64,000 nt of DNA from Burkholderiales bacterium (lineage in GTDB: Bacteria > Pseudomonadota > Gammaproteobacteria > Burkholderiales > SG8-39), in contig JADLAV010000061.1 of assembly GCA_020848075.1 (NCBI GenBank), positions 1 to 64,000 on the forward strand, in the 5' to 3' direction. A model generated the notes under the pieces. It was not told the DNA's origin, ran no database searches, and saw only the letters and a program-made list of their open reading frames with translations. This document shows, piece after piece, positions 35,562 to 42,813 of this stretch. Both the position numbers and the translations under genes were made by a program. The first letter of the stretch is position 1, and every line of letters begins with the position of its first letter.

Positions 35562-35788
35562 TCCCGCGCTGTAGCGCCGTGCTCCGCGATCGTCTCCAAC
35601 ACCCTTCGCGTACCACCGGCACCTCAGCGGCAGCGGCTGGCGCGTCGGAGTGATGCGCCCAAGCCACCCCGCCGCGCTGCGCGCGGCACCCCTTGGAAAG
35701 GAGGGGACTGGTTTGCGGCCTCAGGCGCCGGGCGAGGGCAGTCGCCGATGTCCTCAGAGCGGGTTGCGCCTCAAACGAAGAAAACGAA

Positions 35789-37777
35789 ATGTTCAAGAAG
35801 ATCCTGATTGCGAACCGCGGCGAGATCGCCTGCCGCGTGATCAAGACAGCGCGCCGCATGGGCATGGGCACCGTCGCGGTGTACTCGGAAGCCGACCGGG
35901 ATGCGCGGCACGTGAGTCTCGCCGACGAGGCGGTCGCGATCGGGCCGCCGCCCTCGGCGCAGAGCTATCTCGTGATCGATCGTATCCTCGAGGCGTGCCG
36001 GCAGACCGGCGCCGAGGCGGTGCATCCCGGCTACGGCTTCCTGTCGGAGAACTCTGCATTCTGCGGGGCGCTGGAGCAGGCGGGCATCGCCTTCATCGGT
36101 CCGAAGGCCCACGCGATCGAGAGCATGGGAGACAAGATCGCGTCGAAGCGCATCGCGCTGGCGGCCGGCGTCAACGCGATTCCCGGTTACACGGATGTTG
36201 TCCGCGACGCGGACCACGCCGTCACGATTTGCCGCGAGATCGGCTATCCGGTCATGATCAAGGCCTCGGCGGGCGGCGGCGGCAAGGGCCTGCGCTTCGC
36301 GCGCAACGACGCCGAGGCGCGCGAAGGCTTCCAGAGCTGCCGCGCCGAGGCGAGAAGCGCCTTCGGCGACGACCGGATCTTCATCGAGAAATTCATCGAG
36401 GAGCCGCGGCACATCGAAATCCAGGTGCTGGGCGACGCGCACGGCAACATCCTCTACCTGTGGGAGCGCGAGTGCTCGATCCAGCGCCGGCACCAGAAGG
36501 TGATCGAGGAGGCGCCGTCGCCGTTCCTCGACGCAGCGACGCGAGAGCGGATGGGCGCGCAGGCGGTGGCGCTCGCGCGAGCGGTCGAGTACCAGTCCGC
36601 CGGCACCGTCGAGTTCGTGGTGGACGCGAAGCGCAACTTCTACTTCCTCGAGATGAATACGCGGCTGCAGGTCGAGCACCCGGTCACCGAGATGATCACC
36701 GGCCTCGATCTCGTCGAGCAGATGATCCGGGTCGCCGCCGGCGAGAGGCTCGCCTTCCGGCAGGAAGACCTCAAGTGCGACGGCTGGGCGATCGAGGCGC
36801 GCATCAACGCCGAGGACCCGTTCCGCAACTTCCTGCCCTCGACCGGGCGGCTGGTGCGCTACGTGTCGCCGGCGGAAGAGCCGGGCGCGGTGCGCGTCGA
36901 CACCGGCGTCTACGAAGGCGGCGAAGTGTCGATGTTCTACGACTCGCTGATCGCCAAGCTCATCGTGCACGGCGCCACCCGCCAGCAGGCGATCGAACGC
37001 ATGCGCGAGGCCCTGAACGCGTTCTACATCCGCGGCGTCTCGCACAACATCGCCTTCGTGGCCGCGGTGCTGCAGCACCCGCGTTTCGTGTCTGGGCGCA
37101 TCCACACCGGCCTCATCGCCGAGGAGTACCCGGCGGGATTCAACCCGGCCGACGCACCGCCCGACGATCCGGTTTTCCTCGCAGCGATCGCGGCGTTCGC
37201 GCGGCGGCGCTACATCGACCGCGCCGTGCGCATCAGCGGACAGATGCCGGGTCTCGGGCGCAAGGTGAATGCGCAGTGGGTCGTGCTCATCGGGACGGAG
37301 CGCTACCCCGTGGCGGTCGAGCCGGTCGAGGGCGGCTACCGGATTCGCCACCGGGACACGGTGTACGACGTCCGCTCGGAGTGGCGCCTCGGCGAGCCGC
37401 TCTTCAACGGCACGTGCAACGGCCGCCCGTTCGTCCTGCAGGTCGAGCGGCGCGGATTGAAGTACCGCATCTTCCACTGGGGCACGCAGGTCGACGCGGT
37501 GGTCATGACGGGCCGGGGCGCCGAGCTCCTCGCCCTGATGCCCGCCAAGCCGCCGCCGGATCTCTCGAAATACCTCCTGTCGCCCATGCCCGGCCTGCTC
37601 ACCGAGATCGCAGTGGCGCCGGGGCAGGAGGTGAAGGCGGGGGAGCGGCTGGCGGCGATCGAGGCGATGAAGATGGAGAACGTGCTGAAGGCCGATCGCG
37701 ATTGCGTCGTCGCCGCGGTGCTGGCGAAGCAGGGCGAGAGTCTGACGGTCGATCAGCCCATTCTCGAATTCAAGTGA
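35789..37777 (+). CDS. pccA: Propionyl-CoA carboxylase alpha subunit (biotin carboxylase + biotin carrier)
   Basis: 662 residues from the ATG at 35789; the frame is open upstream but MFKKILIANRGEIACRVI is the standard start. Biotin carboxylase ATP-grasp ~1-450 (KASAGGGGKGLRFA, EFVVDAKRNFYFLEMNTRLQ, HPVTEMITGLDLVE), a BT linker domain ~480-580, and the biotinyl domain with EAMKMEN, biotin on Lys628. Uses ATP and bicarbonate to carboxylate biotin for PccB. Confidence 0.94.
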   Translation: MFKKILIANRGEIACRVIKTARRMGMGTVAVYSEADRDARHVSLADEAVAIGPPPSAQSYLVIDRILEACRQTGAEAVHPGYGFLSENSAFCGALEQAGIAFIGPKAHAIESMGDKIASKRIALAAGVNAIPGYTDVVRDADHAVTICREIGYPVMIKASAGGGGKGLRFARNDAEAREGFQSCRAEARSAFGDDRIFIEKFIEEPRHIEIQVLGDAHGNILYLWERECSIQRRHQKVIEEAPSPFLDAATRERMGAQAVALARAVEYQSAGTVEFVVDAKRNFYFLEMNTRLQVEHPVTEMITGLDLVEQMIRVAAGERLAFRQEDLKCDGWAIEARINAEDPFRNFLPSTGRLVRYVSPAEEPGAVRVDTGVYEGGEVSMFYDSLIAKLIVHGATRQQAIERMREALNAFYIRGVSHNIAFVAAVLQHPRFVSGRIHTGLIAEEYPAGFNPADAPPDDPVFLAAIAAFARRRYIDRAVRISGQMPGLGRKVNAQWVVLIGTERYPVAVEPVEGGYRIRHRDTVYDVRSEWRLGEPLFNGTCNGRPFVLQVERRGLKYRIFHWGTQVDAVVMTGRGAELLALMPAKPPPDLSKYLLSPMPGLLTEIAVAPGQEVKAGERLAAIEAMKMENVLKADRDCVVAAVLAKQGESLTVDQPILEFK

Positions 37778-37803
37778 GGTGCGTCGCGGGGCGGCACCCT
37801 CAC
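37774..37803. terminator. Hairpin between convergent pccA and ligB-like genes
   Basis: GTGAGGTG / CACCCTCAC pair with one bulged base across a 13-base loop; it includes both stop codons. A weak two-way terminator at best, since no T-run follows. Confidence 0.35.
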
Positions 37804-38648
37804 TGGGCGCTTTTCACCGGCCAGATGACGCCGCCCATCCCGCAGCGCAGCGGGACCGACGGGACGTAGAACACCGTCTCGGCGGGGCGCGCGCCGGCCG
37901 TGCCCATGGCGACGAGCCAGGCGAGCAGCTCCACCGTGCCGCCGTCTCCGGCCGCGATCATGCGCTCGACCGTGGCTTCGCGGAGCACCTTTTCCGGATC
38001 GCCCTCCGCGAGGAGCGCGAGGAACCAGCGGTCGAATGCTTCGTCGACGGCGAAATACCGCGGTCCGCCCGGATCGTGGGAGAGGCCGCCCGTGCCCATC
38101 ACCGCGATCCGCTCGCCGCCCGGCCAGGTCCGGAGGGCCTCGGCGAGCGCGCGCCCGAACGCGAAGCACCGCTCTGGCGCCGGCACGGGCGGCATCACGC
38201 AGTTCATGTGGATGGGAACGAGCGGGATGTCGTGCGCAGGCGTCAGGAACTTGAGCGGGACGGAAAAGTTGTCGTCGAATTGAAGGGCCTCCGAAAACGC
38301 GAGGTTCACTCCGCGCCGGGCGCACTCGCGCACGATGTGGCGCGCGAGCCCCGGATGGCCGGCGACCTCGTAGTCGTCGACGTTCAGCCAGTCCTTGAAC
38401 CAGGCCGCCGGACCACGCCAGCGCGCCGCCGTGCCGACGCACCAGTCCGGAATGCTCTCCATGGGGAAATTGAGCAGGTGGTCGTTCGCGATGCCGACGA
38501 TGACATCGGGCCGCGCGGCACGCAGCCGCGCGCCCATCTCGCGGTAGCCGGCGAGCATCTCGTCCTGCTCGGCCTGCGGGGCCTTGTCCAGCCATCCGGT
38601 CACGCCGGGGGCGTGCGAAAGCGCGGAGATGGAGACGATTTCTGCCAT
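37800..38648 (-). CDS. Class III extradiol dioxygenase, LigB-type beta subunit
   Basis: 282 residues from the ATG at 38648; the frame is open further but MAEIVSISALSHAPG is the family start. Iron ligands and catalytic base of protocatechuate 4,5-dioxygenase beta are in place: His12 (LSHAPG), His57 (NDHLLNF), His191 (GTGGLSHDPGG), and a late Glu. Family enzymes open catechol-type rings between or beside the hydroxyls using Fe(II). With the LigA-like gene 83 bp upstream it should form an alpha-beta enzyme. The aromatic substrate is unknown; gallate-, protocatechuate- and methylgallate-type all occur in the family. Confidence 0.86.
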   Translation of the reverse strand: MAEIVSISALSHAPGVTGWLDKAPQAEQDEMLAGYREMGARLRAARPDVIVGIANDHLLNFPMESIPDWCVGTAARWRGPAAWFKDWLNVDDYEVAGHPGLARHIVRECARRGVNLAFSEALQFDDNFSVPLKFLTPAHDIPLVPIHMNCVMPPVPAPERCFAFGRALAEALRTWPGGERIAVMGTGGLSHDPGGPRYFAVDEAFDRWFLALLAEGDPEKVLREATVERMIAAGDGGTVELLAWLVAMGTAGARPAETVFYVPSVPLRCGMGGVIWPVKSAQ

Positions 38649-38669
38649 GAGCGTGTGTATGTGCGTCTC

Positions 38670-38694
38670 TGGATCCCCGCTTTCGCGCGGATGA
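38670..38694. repeat. Decayed copy of a dispersed intergenic repeat
   Basis: TGGATCCCCGCTTTCGCGCG and the following bases read as WIPAFAR-M on the plus strand and HPRESGDP on the minus strand. This is the recognisable footprint of the widespread proteobacterial repeat whose translation gives WIPAFAGMT. One weakened copy sits in the ligA-ligB spacer. Confidence 0.6.
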
Positions 38695-38731
38695 GCGCGC
38701 CCGCGCCAGCTGGGCCGGCGCTCGCGCGCGG

Positions 38732-39025
38732 TCACTTCAGCATTTTGTCGGCGTAGAGGCGGGCGGCGTCGCTGTCGTTGTGGTTGTAGGCCGTGCCCTT
38801 GAAGAGTCGCGTCACCTGCGGAAGGAAGTAAGGGTGCACGCCGAGATCGCCGAGCTGCTTGATGTCGAGCGCGCGCCACGCGCGCTTCTCGTCCTCCGAG
38901 AGCCCGTACTCACGCATGGTGGCCTCGAGATCGGCGAGCAGGTGGCGGTGCTTGGCGGGATCGCGGCGCACCTCGAAGATCAAACGGTTCGACGGCAGCG
39001 TGCGATCGGTGTGCTGGATCCCCAT
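38732..39025 (-). CDS. LigA-type alpha subunit of extradiol dioxygenase
   Basis: 97 residues from the ATG at 39025. Helical LigA fold with LIFEVRRDPAKHRHLLAD, GLSEDEKRAWRALDIKQLGD and the end GVHPYFLPQVTRLF, close to protocatechuate 4,5-dioxygenase alpha subunits, which close the lid over the active site of the beta subunit. Shorter than LigA of Sphingobium (139 residues), as in other two-subunit relatives. The stop codon is 83 bp upstream of the ligB-like start; the VOC gene lies 17 bp upstream. Confidence 0.85.
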   Translation of the reverse strand: MGIQHTDRTLPSNRLIFEVRRDPAKHRHLLADLEATMREYGLSEDEKRAWRALDIKQLGDLGVHPYFLPQVTRLFKGTAYNHNDSDAARLYADKMLK

Positions 39026-39042
39026 TGCGTGGCCTTCGCGAG

Positions 39043-39522
39043 TCAGCTGCCGCCGATTATACGGTATGCCTCGATCACTTCCGGCGGCGCTTGCACGAGC
39101 TCGATCAGGACCCCCTCGCCGCCGATCGGGAACGCGTCGTTTCCCTTGGGATGGATGAAGCAGATATCGTGGCCCGCGCCGCCTTTGCGGATCCCGCCCG
39201 GAGCAAACCGAACGCCCCGGGCGGCGAGCCATGCGAATGCCGCAGGAAGGTCGTCCACCCAGAGTCCGACGTGGTTGAGGGGAGGCTCGTGCACGGCGGG
39301 CCTCTTCGCCGCGTCGAGCGGCTGCATCAGGTCGACCTCGCACGCGAGCGCTCCCGTCCCGAGCGCCGCGATGTCCTCGTCGACGTTCTCGCGCTCGCTG
39401 CGGTAGTTGCCGGTGACGCGCAGACCGAGGGTGTCCACCCAGAGGCGCCGCAGCCGCGCCTTGTCGAGGCCGCCGACGGCGAACTGCTGCACACCGAGTA
39501 TGCGGAAGGGTCGTCCTGCCAT
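39043..39522 (-). CDS. VOC-fold protein, methylmalonyl-CoA epimerase-like
   Basis: 159 residues from the ATG at 39522, preceded by GAGGAACGC-type sequence. Two beta-alpha-beta-beta-beta modules: [24 protein letters not shown] and [20 protein letters not shown]. Of the four metal positions of methylmalonyl-CoA epimerase, the third (His in LNHVGLWV) and fourth (Glu in VLIELVQA) are clear, but the first, normally His, is Gln in VQQFAV. The gene order beside mutase and carboxylase genes supports epimerase; the change at the metal site and co-transcription with the dioxygenase genes make a different lyase or isomerase possible. Confidence 0.72.
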   Translation of the reverse strand: MAGRPFRILGVQQFAVGGLDKARLRRLWVDTLGLRVTGNYRSERENVDEDIAALGTGALACEVDLMQPLDAAKRPAVHEPPLNHVGLWVDDLPAAFAWLAARGVRFAPGGIRKGGAGHDICFIHPKGNDAFPIGGEGVLIELVQAPPEVIEAYRIIGGS

Positions 39523-39726
39523 GCGCGTTCCTCGAGCGGGTGTCGTCCTGGCCGCTTTGCCGAAGGTACGACGGGAGCGAGCACGCTGCGCGCCCAATCC
39601 CCGGCAACGTCTCCGGGACGAGCAGAAGTCTAATCGCTGGAGAACGCCCCTGTCAGGGGGCCGGGCAGTGCCGGCAAAGAGTGGGTGCTCGGGTTGATGC
39701 GAGCCCCGGCGATGCGCCGAGTGTCC

Positions 39727-39747
39727 GGCCGCCGTTGAGCGGCGGCC
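39727..39747. repeat. 8-bp perfect hairpin in the VOC / 67-aa gene spacer
   Basis: GGCCGCCG, 5-base loop, CGGCGGCC. Second of two strong stems downstream of the 67-residue gene on the minus strand. Confidence 0.7.
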
Positions 39748-39757
39748 TGGAAGGGTG

Positions 39758-39782
39758 TCGCCGACACAACATGCGTCGGCGA
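39758..39782 (-). terminator. Terminator-like hairpin after the 67-residue gene
   Basis: TCGCCGAC, 9-base loop, GTCGGCGA: perfect 8-bp stem, 8 bp past the stop of the gene at 39791-39994 on the minus strand. No T-run, but a second stem follows at 39727-39747; the pair likely ends or stabilises a short transcript. Confidence 0.45.
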
Positions 39783-39790
39783 ATCAGCGC

Positions 39791-39994
39791 CTACCAGTCG
39801 AGGTAGGCGGCGCCGTAGTGGTAGCCGATCTGCACGCCGAGCGCATATTCGTCGGCACCGGCGAGCAGTTCGGGCGCCGGCACGCGGTGGCGCGCGCGCG
39901 CGCTCTCTCCGGCGAGGAATCCGGCAGCAAAATCGAAGGTCCAGCCTGTCTTTTCGGCCAGTTGCACGGCCTCGTTCTTCATCAGGTTCAGCAT
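39791..39994 (-). CDS. 67-residue protein of unknown function, sigma-54 dependent
   Basis: 67 residues, ATG with a perfect AGGAGG 7 bp upstream. No signal peptide or membrane segment. Aromatic and Gly-rich: TGWTFDFAAGFLAGESARA (~16-34), then LLAGADEYALGVQIGYHYGAAYLDW. I do not recognise the family. The gene is flanked by a sigma-54 promoter 34 bp upstream and hairpins just downstream, so it is a well-defined single-gene transcript. The regular regulation and ideal ribosome site argue for a real protein made under special conditions (nitrogen limitation, stress or another enhancer-driven signal). Confidence 0.75.
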   Translation of the reverse strand: MLNLMKNEAVQLAEKTGWTFDFAAGFLAGESARARHRVPAPELLAGADEYALGVQIGYHYGAAYLDW

Positions 39995-40027
39995 GGCGTT
40001 CCTCCTATCAGTCCCTGCCTATCGAGG

Positions 40028-40043
40028 AGCAATCCACGTGCCA
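40028..40043 (-). promoter_or_regulatory. Sigma-54 (RpoN) promoter
   Basis: On the minus strand TGGCACG, 4 bases, TTGCT: a full match to the -24/-12 consensus TGGCACG-N4-TTGCW. GG lies at 40042-40041 and GC at 40030-40029, which places the transcript start near 40017, about 23 nt before the ATG at 39994. No enhancer site was identified upstream. Confidence 0.7.
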
Positions 40044-40106
40044 CCGCGCCCGACCGGGTGGGCATAGTTCACGTTCCACGGCCGGGCGGATTCCCACCGG
40101 GCAAAG

Positions 40107-40140
40107 AAAAGGGGCCGGGTGCATGTGCCACCTCGGCCCC
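40107..40140 (-). terminator. Rho-independent terminator of the DUF1631 gene
   Basis: On the minus strand GGGGCCG, a loop that can extend the stem by GGT/ACC, then CGGCCCC and TTTTCTTT. It lies 19 bp past the DUF1631 stop and insulates that gene from the sigma-54 unit. Confidence 0.75.
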
Positions 40141-40158
40141 AGGCGGAGAGACGAAATG

Positions 40159-42480
40159 TCAGGCGGTCACCGGCTGCTCGAGCGAGCTCACCATGTTGCT
40201 CATCGCGCTCTCGACCAGCGGGCTGTCGGAGATGATCTCGGCACGGCCGCGGCGGAATGCCTCGGCGAGCGCCTTCGGCTCGAAGGCGAGCGCACGCGCG
40301 CCGTTCGGGTTGCTGAAGAGATAGATGCCCTTGAGCGGGCTGATCCAGGTGAGCTTCGCGCGAATGCTGTCCCCATCCTGCTGCAGGAACTGGACCCACA
40401 TCCCGCGGACCAGGCTCGAGACGACGTTGTCCCACTTGCGCCGCGGATCCTCGTCCTCGAACGTGCTCCCGCCCTGGATCTTAATCTCCTCGATCAGGAC
40501 GTTCCCCTGATTGAGGCGGGTGGCGACGAGCTTCGGCGCGTCCGCATTCGACGCGCCCGAGTCCCAGACGTCCTGGGGCTCCGCCGGCTCCTCCGCCGCG
40601 GCAGGCGCAGCCTCGGCGCTGACGACCTCGAGCTTTCGCTGCGGCGTCGCCGCGCTCGCGGGCGCCAATCCCGACTTCACGGCCTGCGCGTGACAGCGCA
40701 CCAGGTCGGCGAAGAAGCGGTTGCGCGACTCCGGGGCGAGCGCAATCAGATCCATGCCGGCGTGCAGTCGCCGCAGGAGCTCGGGGAGAAGGCCCACGAG
40801 CTTCTTGCGCTCCTCCGCGCTCTCCTTGGGTGCGACGCTCCAGATGAGATCGTCCATGGTGCCGAGCGTGAGCGCCCAGCGCTCGCTCCCTTCGCCGTGC
40901 GCCGCATAGCTCACGACGAGCGCCTTCTCCCAGCTCTGCTGGAGGAAGAGGCCGACGGGTTCGGGCATCTCGCGCGTCTCGATGCGCCGCTGCACCTCGT
41001 CGCGCGCGACCACCCGGGCGATCTCGAGCCGCTCGCGCTCGTGGACCACCTTGGCCGACTGCTCCGAGAAGCTCGCGAGGCGCTGTTCCTCCTCGGCGAG
41101 GAACGCCTCGAGCTCCTTCACCATGCCCTCGAAGAGGGCGATGTCGCTGTCGAAGCCCGCGACGACGCGCTGGACCATGCTCTCGATCTTGGAATAGAGC
41201 GGGTCGGCCTCGTCGGCGGCCCCGTTCCAGCCGACCGCCGCGGCGGCGAGCCCATCGAGCAGCCGGCGCGCGGGGTGCGTCTTGGTCGAGAAGAACTTCT
41301 TGTCGAGGATCGCGACCTTGAGGATCGGGATCTGCAGGCGGCCGAGGAGCGCCTTGATCGCGTCCGGGATGCGCTTGTCGTCGAACACGTAGTCGAAGAG
41401 CATCGCGACGATGTCGATCGTCATCGCGTCGATCTGGCCGAATCCCGCGGCGAGGCTCGAGCCCTTGATGTCGTGCAGGACGTTGGCCTTGCCCGAGACG
41501 AGCAGCGCCGGATCGAAGTTCGGCACGGAGTTGCCGAGCGCCTCGACCGCGCCGCGCTGCAGCTGGGTAAGCCCCTGCAGCGCCGCCGCGCTGATCTGGG
41601 GCGCCTGCATCATGGTCGGCCATTGCGCGGCGGCGGCCCCGGCAGCCGCGCCGCCGACGAGCTTCTGCAGCACCGCGAACCAGTCCTTCGCATCGCCCGC
41701 GGGGACCTCCGGCGCCCTCGTGTCCGGCGTGGCCGGTCGCGCCCCGCCTGCCGGAGCCTGCACCTTCCTCGCGCCGAGGCGGATCTGCGGCAGGACGTTG
41801 CGCTGGATGAGCAGGTCGTTCAAGTCGTGATAGAGCGTGTCGACCTCGTCGATCAGGTACTGCTCGATCAGCTTCACGACGGTCGGCTTGGCCTTGCGGC
41901 CGAGCTTGAACTCCGCGAGCGCCGCCGTGAGCGCGGCGCCGATCGTCTCCGGCCCGAGCGGATTGTCCGCATCCTCGAGCTGCGGATTCTGGAGGACGAC
42001 CGCCATCCGGCGCGTGAGCGCGTAGAGCGCGTCCTTGTTGGCATCGCGGAGCCGGGTCACCATGTTGCCGAGCGCGATGTTGTCCTCGAGCACGCCGTCC
42101 TCGACGAGCGAGAGCTCCATCATGTCCTGCGCCGGACTGGGTGCGGCCGGGCGCCGCGCCGCCTCGCGTCGCGCCTTCGCGTTGAAGTGATTGACGAACT
42201 CCCGCTCGAGCGCGGCGCAGAAGTTGGGAAGCTTCACGCGGCTGTCGTCGCGCGCCTCGAAGTACTGGTTGCGCGTCTCGCGATCGGTCGAGTTGTAGGC
42301 GAGCTCGAAGAGGTCCTGCTCCACCTTGCCGATGATCCCGCGCACGGCGGTCGAGAACCTGGCGAGCGCGAGTTCCCGGCATTCGCGGGCGACCGCGAAT
42401 GGCTCGCCGGCCCCCGCCGGCCGGGCCGGCTTGTCGTGGCTGCCCAGGACGACCACGTTCGAAGGCTTCGATGACGCCAT
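40159..42480 (-). CDS. DUF1631 family protein under c-di-GMP riboswitch control
   Basis: 773 residues from the ATG at 42480 with GGCAGGAGGAAGG upstream; the frame stays open to 42648 but the extension is Arg-rich and overlaps the leader structure. Features of DUF1631: ECRELALARFSTAVRGIIGKVEQDLFELA (in pieces ~33-62), RETRNQYFEARD, DEVDTLYHDLNDLLIQRNVLP (~225-245), ALLGRLQIPILKVAILDKKFF, and a C-terminal region LGSWISPLKGIYLFSNPNG-like (SPLKGIYLFSNPNG is present) that recalls PilZ-type folds. Otherwise large, helical, cytoplasmic, with Ala/Pro linkers near 250-275. Function unknown in the literature I can recall. The riboswitch upstream ties it to c-di-GMP control of surface or motile lifestyle. 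Confidence 0.88.
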   Translation of the reverse strand: MASSKPSNVVVLGSHDKPARPAGAGEPFAVARECRELALARFSTAVRGIIGKVEQDLFELAYNSTDRETRNQYFEARDDSRVKLPNFCAALEREFVNHFNAKARREAARRPAAPSPAQDMMELSLVEDGVLEDNIALGNMVTRLRDANKDALYALTRRMAVVLQNPQLEDADNPLGPETIGAALTAALAEFKLGRKAKPTVVKLIEQYLIDEVDTLYHDLNDLLIQRNVLPQIRLGARKVQAPAGGARPATPDTRAPEVPAGDAKDWFAVLQKLVGGAAAGAAAAQWPTMMQAPQISAAALQGLTQLQRGAVEALGNSVPNFDPALLVSGKANVLHDIKGSSLAAGFGQIDAMTIDIVAMLFDYVFDDKRIPDAIKALLGRLQIPILKVAILDKKFFSTKTHPARRLLDGLAAAAVGWNGAADEADPLYSKIESMVQRVVAGFDSDIALFEGMVKELEAFLAEEEQRLASFSEQSAKVVHERERLEIARVVARDEVQRRIETREMPEPVGLFLQQSWEKALVVSYAAHGEGSERWALTLGTMDDLIWSVAPKESAEERKKLVGLLPELLRRLHAGMDLIALAPESRNRFFADLVRCHAQAVKSGLAPASAATPQRKLEVVSAEAAPAAAEEPAEPQDVWDSGASNADAPKLVATRLNQGNVLIEEIKIQGGSTFEDEDPRRKWDNVVSSLVRGMWVQFLQQDGDSIRAKLTWISPLKGIYLFSNPNGARALAFEPKALAEAFRRGRAEIISDSPLVESAMSNMVSSLEQPVTA

Positions 42481-42487
42481 GTTCCTT

Positions 42488-42586
42488 CCTCCTGCCGGGC
42501 ACTGCCCGTCCTTTGCCAGCGACCGCTCGCGCGATACGCGCGCGGCGCAACTGCCGACGCGATCACCGGCGGAATCCGGCAGGAGG
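42488..42586 (-). promoter_or_regulatory. Shine-Dalgarno / anti-Shine-Dalgarno helix in the DUF1631 leader
   Basis: On the mRNA (minus strand), CCTCCTGCCGG (42586-42576) is perfectly complementary over 11 bases to CCGGCAGGAGG (42498-42488), which contains the ribosome site. A small alternative hairpin CGGGCAGTGCCCG (42508-42496) overlaps the second arm, so the two folds exclude each other. This points to translational control downstream of the riboswitch. Confidence 0.6.
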
Positions 42587-42638
42587 CCCGAGGAGGATTG
42601 GAGATGACGGAGCGGTGCTTGCGCGCCTTGCTCGCGTC

Positions 42639-42729
42639 GGTCTGGCAATCCCGCTGTCGTAGGACTCGAAGTCCGGTAGACCGGTGACTTTGCGTCCCCA
42701 CCTTTCGGTGGGTTTGCCCCTTACAGACC
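42639..42729 (-). ncRNA. Cyclic-di-GMP-I (GEMM-I) riboswitch
   Basis: Read on the minus strand. P1: GGTCTG (42729-42724) pairs with CAGACC (42644-42639). The conserved core follows in order: GGGGCAAACC, the GNRA loop CCGAAAGG closing a CCACC/GGTGG stem, GGGGACGCAAAG, a second stem GGACT-TCG-AGTCC, then CAGCGGGATTGCC. These match the class I aptamer (GGGCAAACC ... GAAA ... GGGACGCAAAG ... GCGGGGUUACC). Total 91 nt, the usual size. It lies 158 nt upstream of the DUF1631 start codon. Confidence 0.93.
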
Positions 42730-42784
42730 TGCCCGCGTTCGCGAGAGCGCAGGCCGCGTGTCGTAAAGATTCGGATGCGGTATG

Positions 42785-42813
42785 ACACTAGCATCGGACC
42801 GTCCGGGACGCAA
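42785..42813 (-). promoter_or_regulatory. Possible sigma-70 promoter ahead of the riboswitch
   Basis: Minus strand TTGCGT (42813-42808), 17-bp spacer, TAGTGT (42790-42785). Transcription would start near 42778, about 50 nt before the aptamer. Both boxes are only moderate matches. Confidence 0.35.

Larger units (their letters stand above)
35147..35788. other. 642-bp structured spacer between pccB and pccA, no gene
   Basis: Unusually long for genes whose products form one enzyme. It holds a perfect 10-bp hairpin (35294-35319), a widely spaced 20-bp inverted repeat (35380-35399 / 35542-35561), a 12-bp direct repeat CATGGTGCCGCA (35206-35217 and 35400-35411), and near its end a CCCCTT..AAGGAGGGG stem with a GC-rich arm. 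Open frames here have no family resemblance. It looks like one or more decayed non-coding repeats. Confidence 0.6.
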
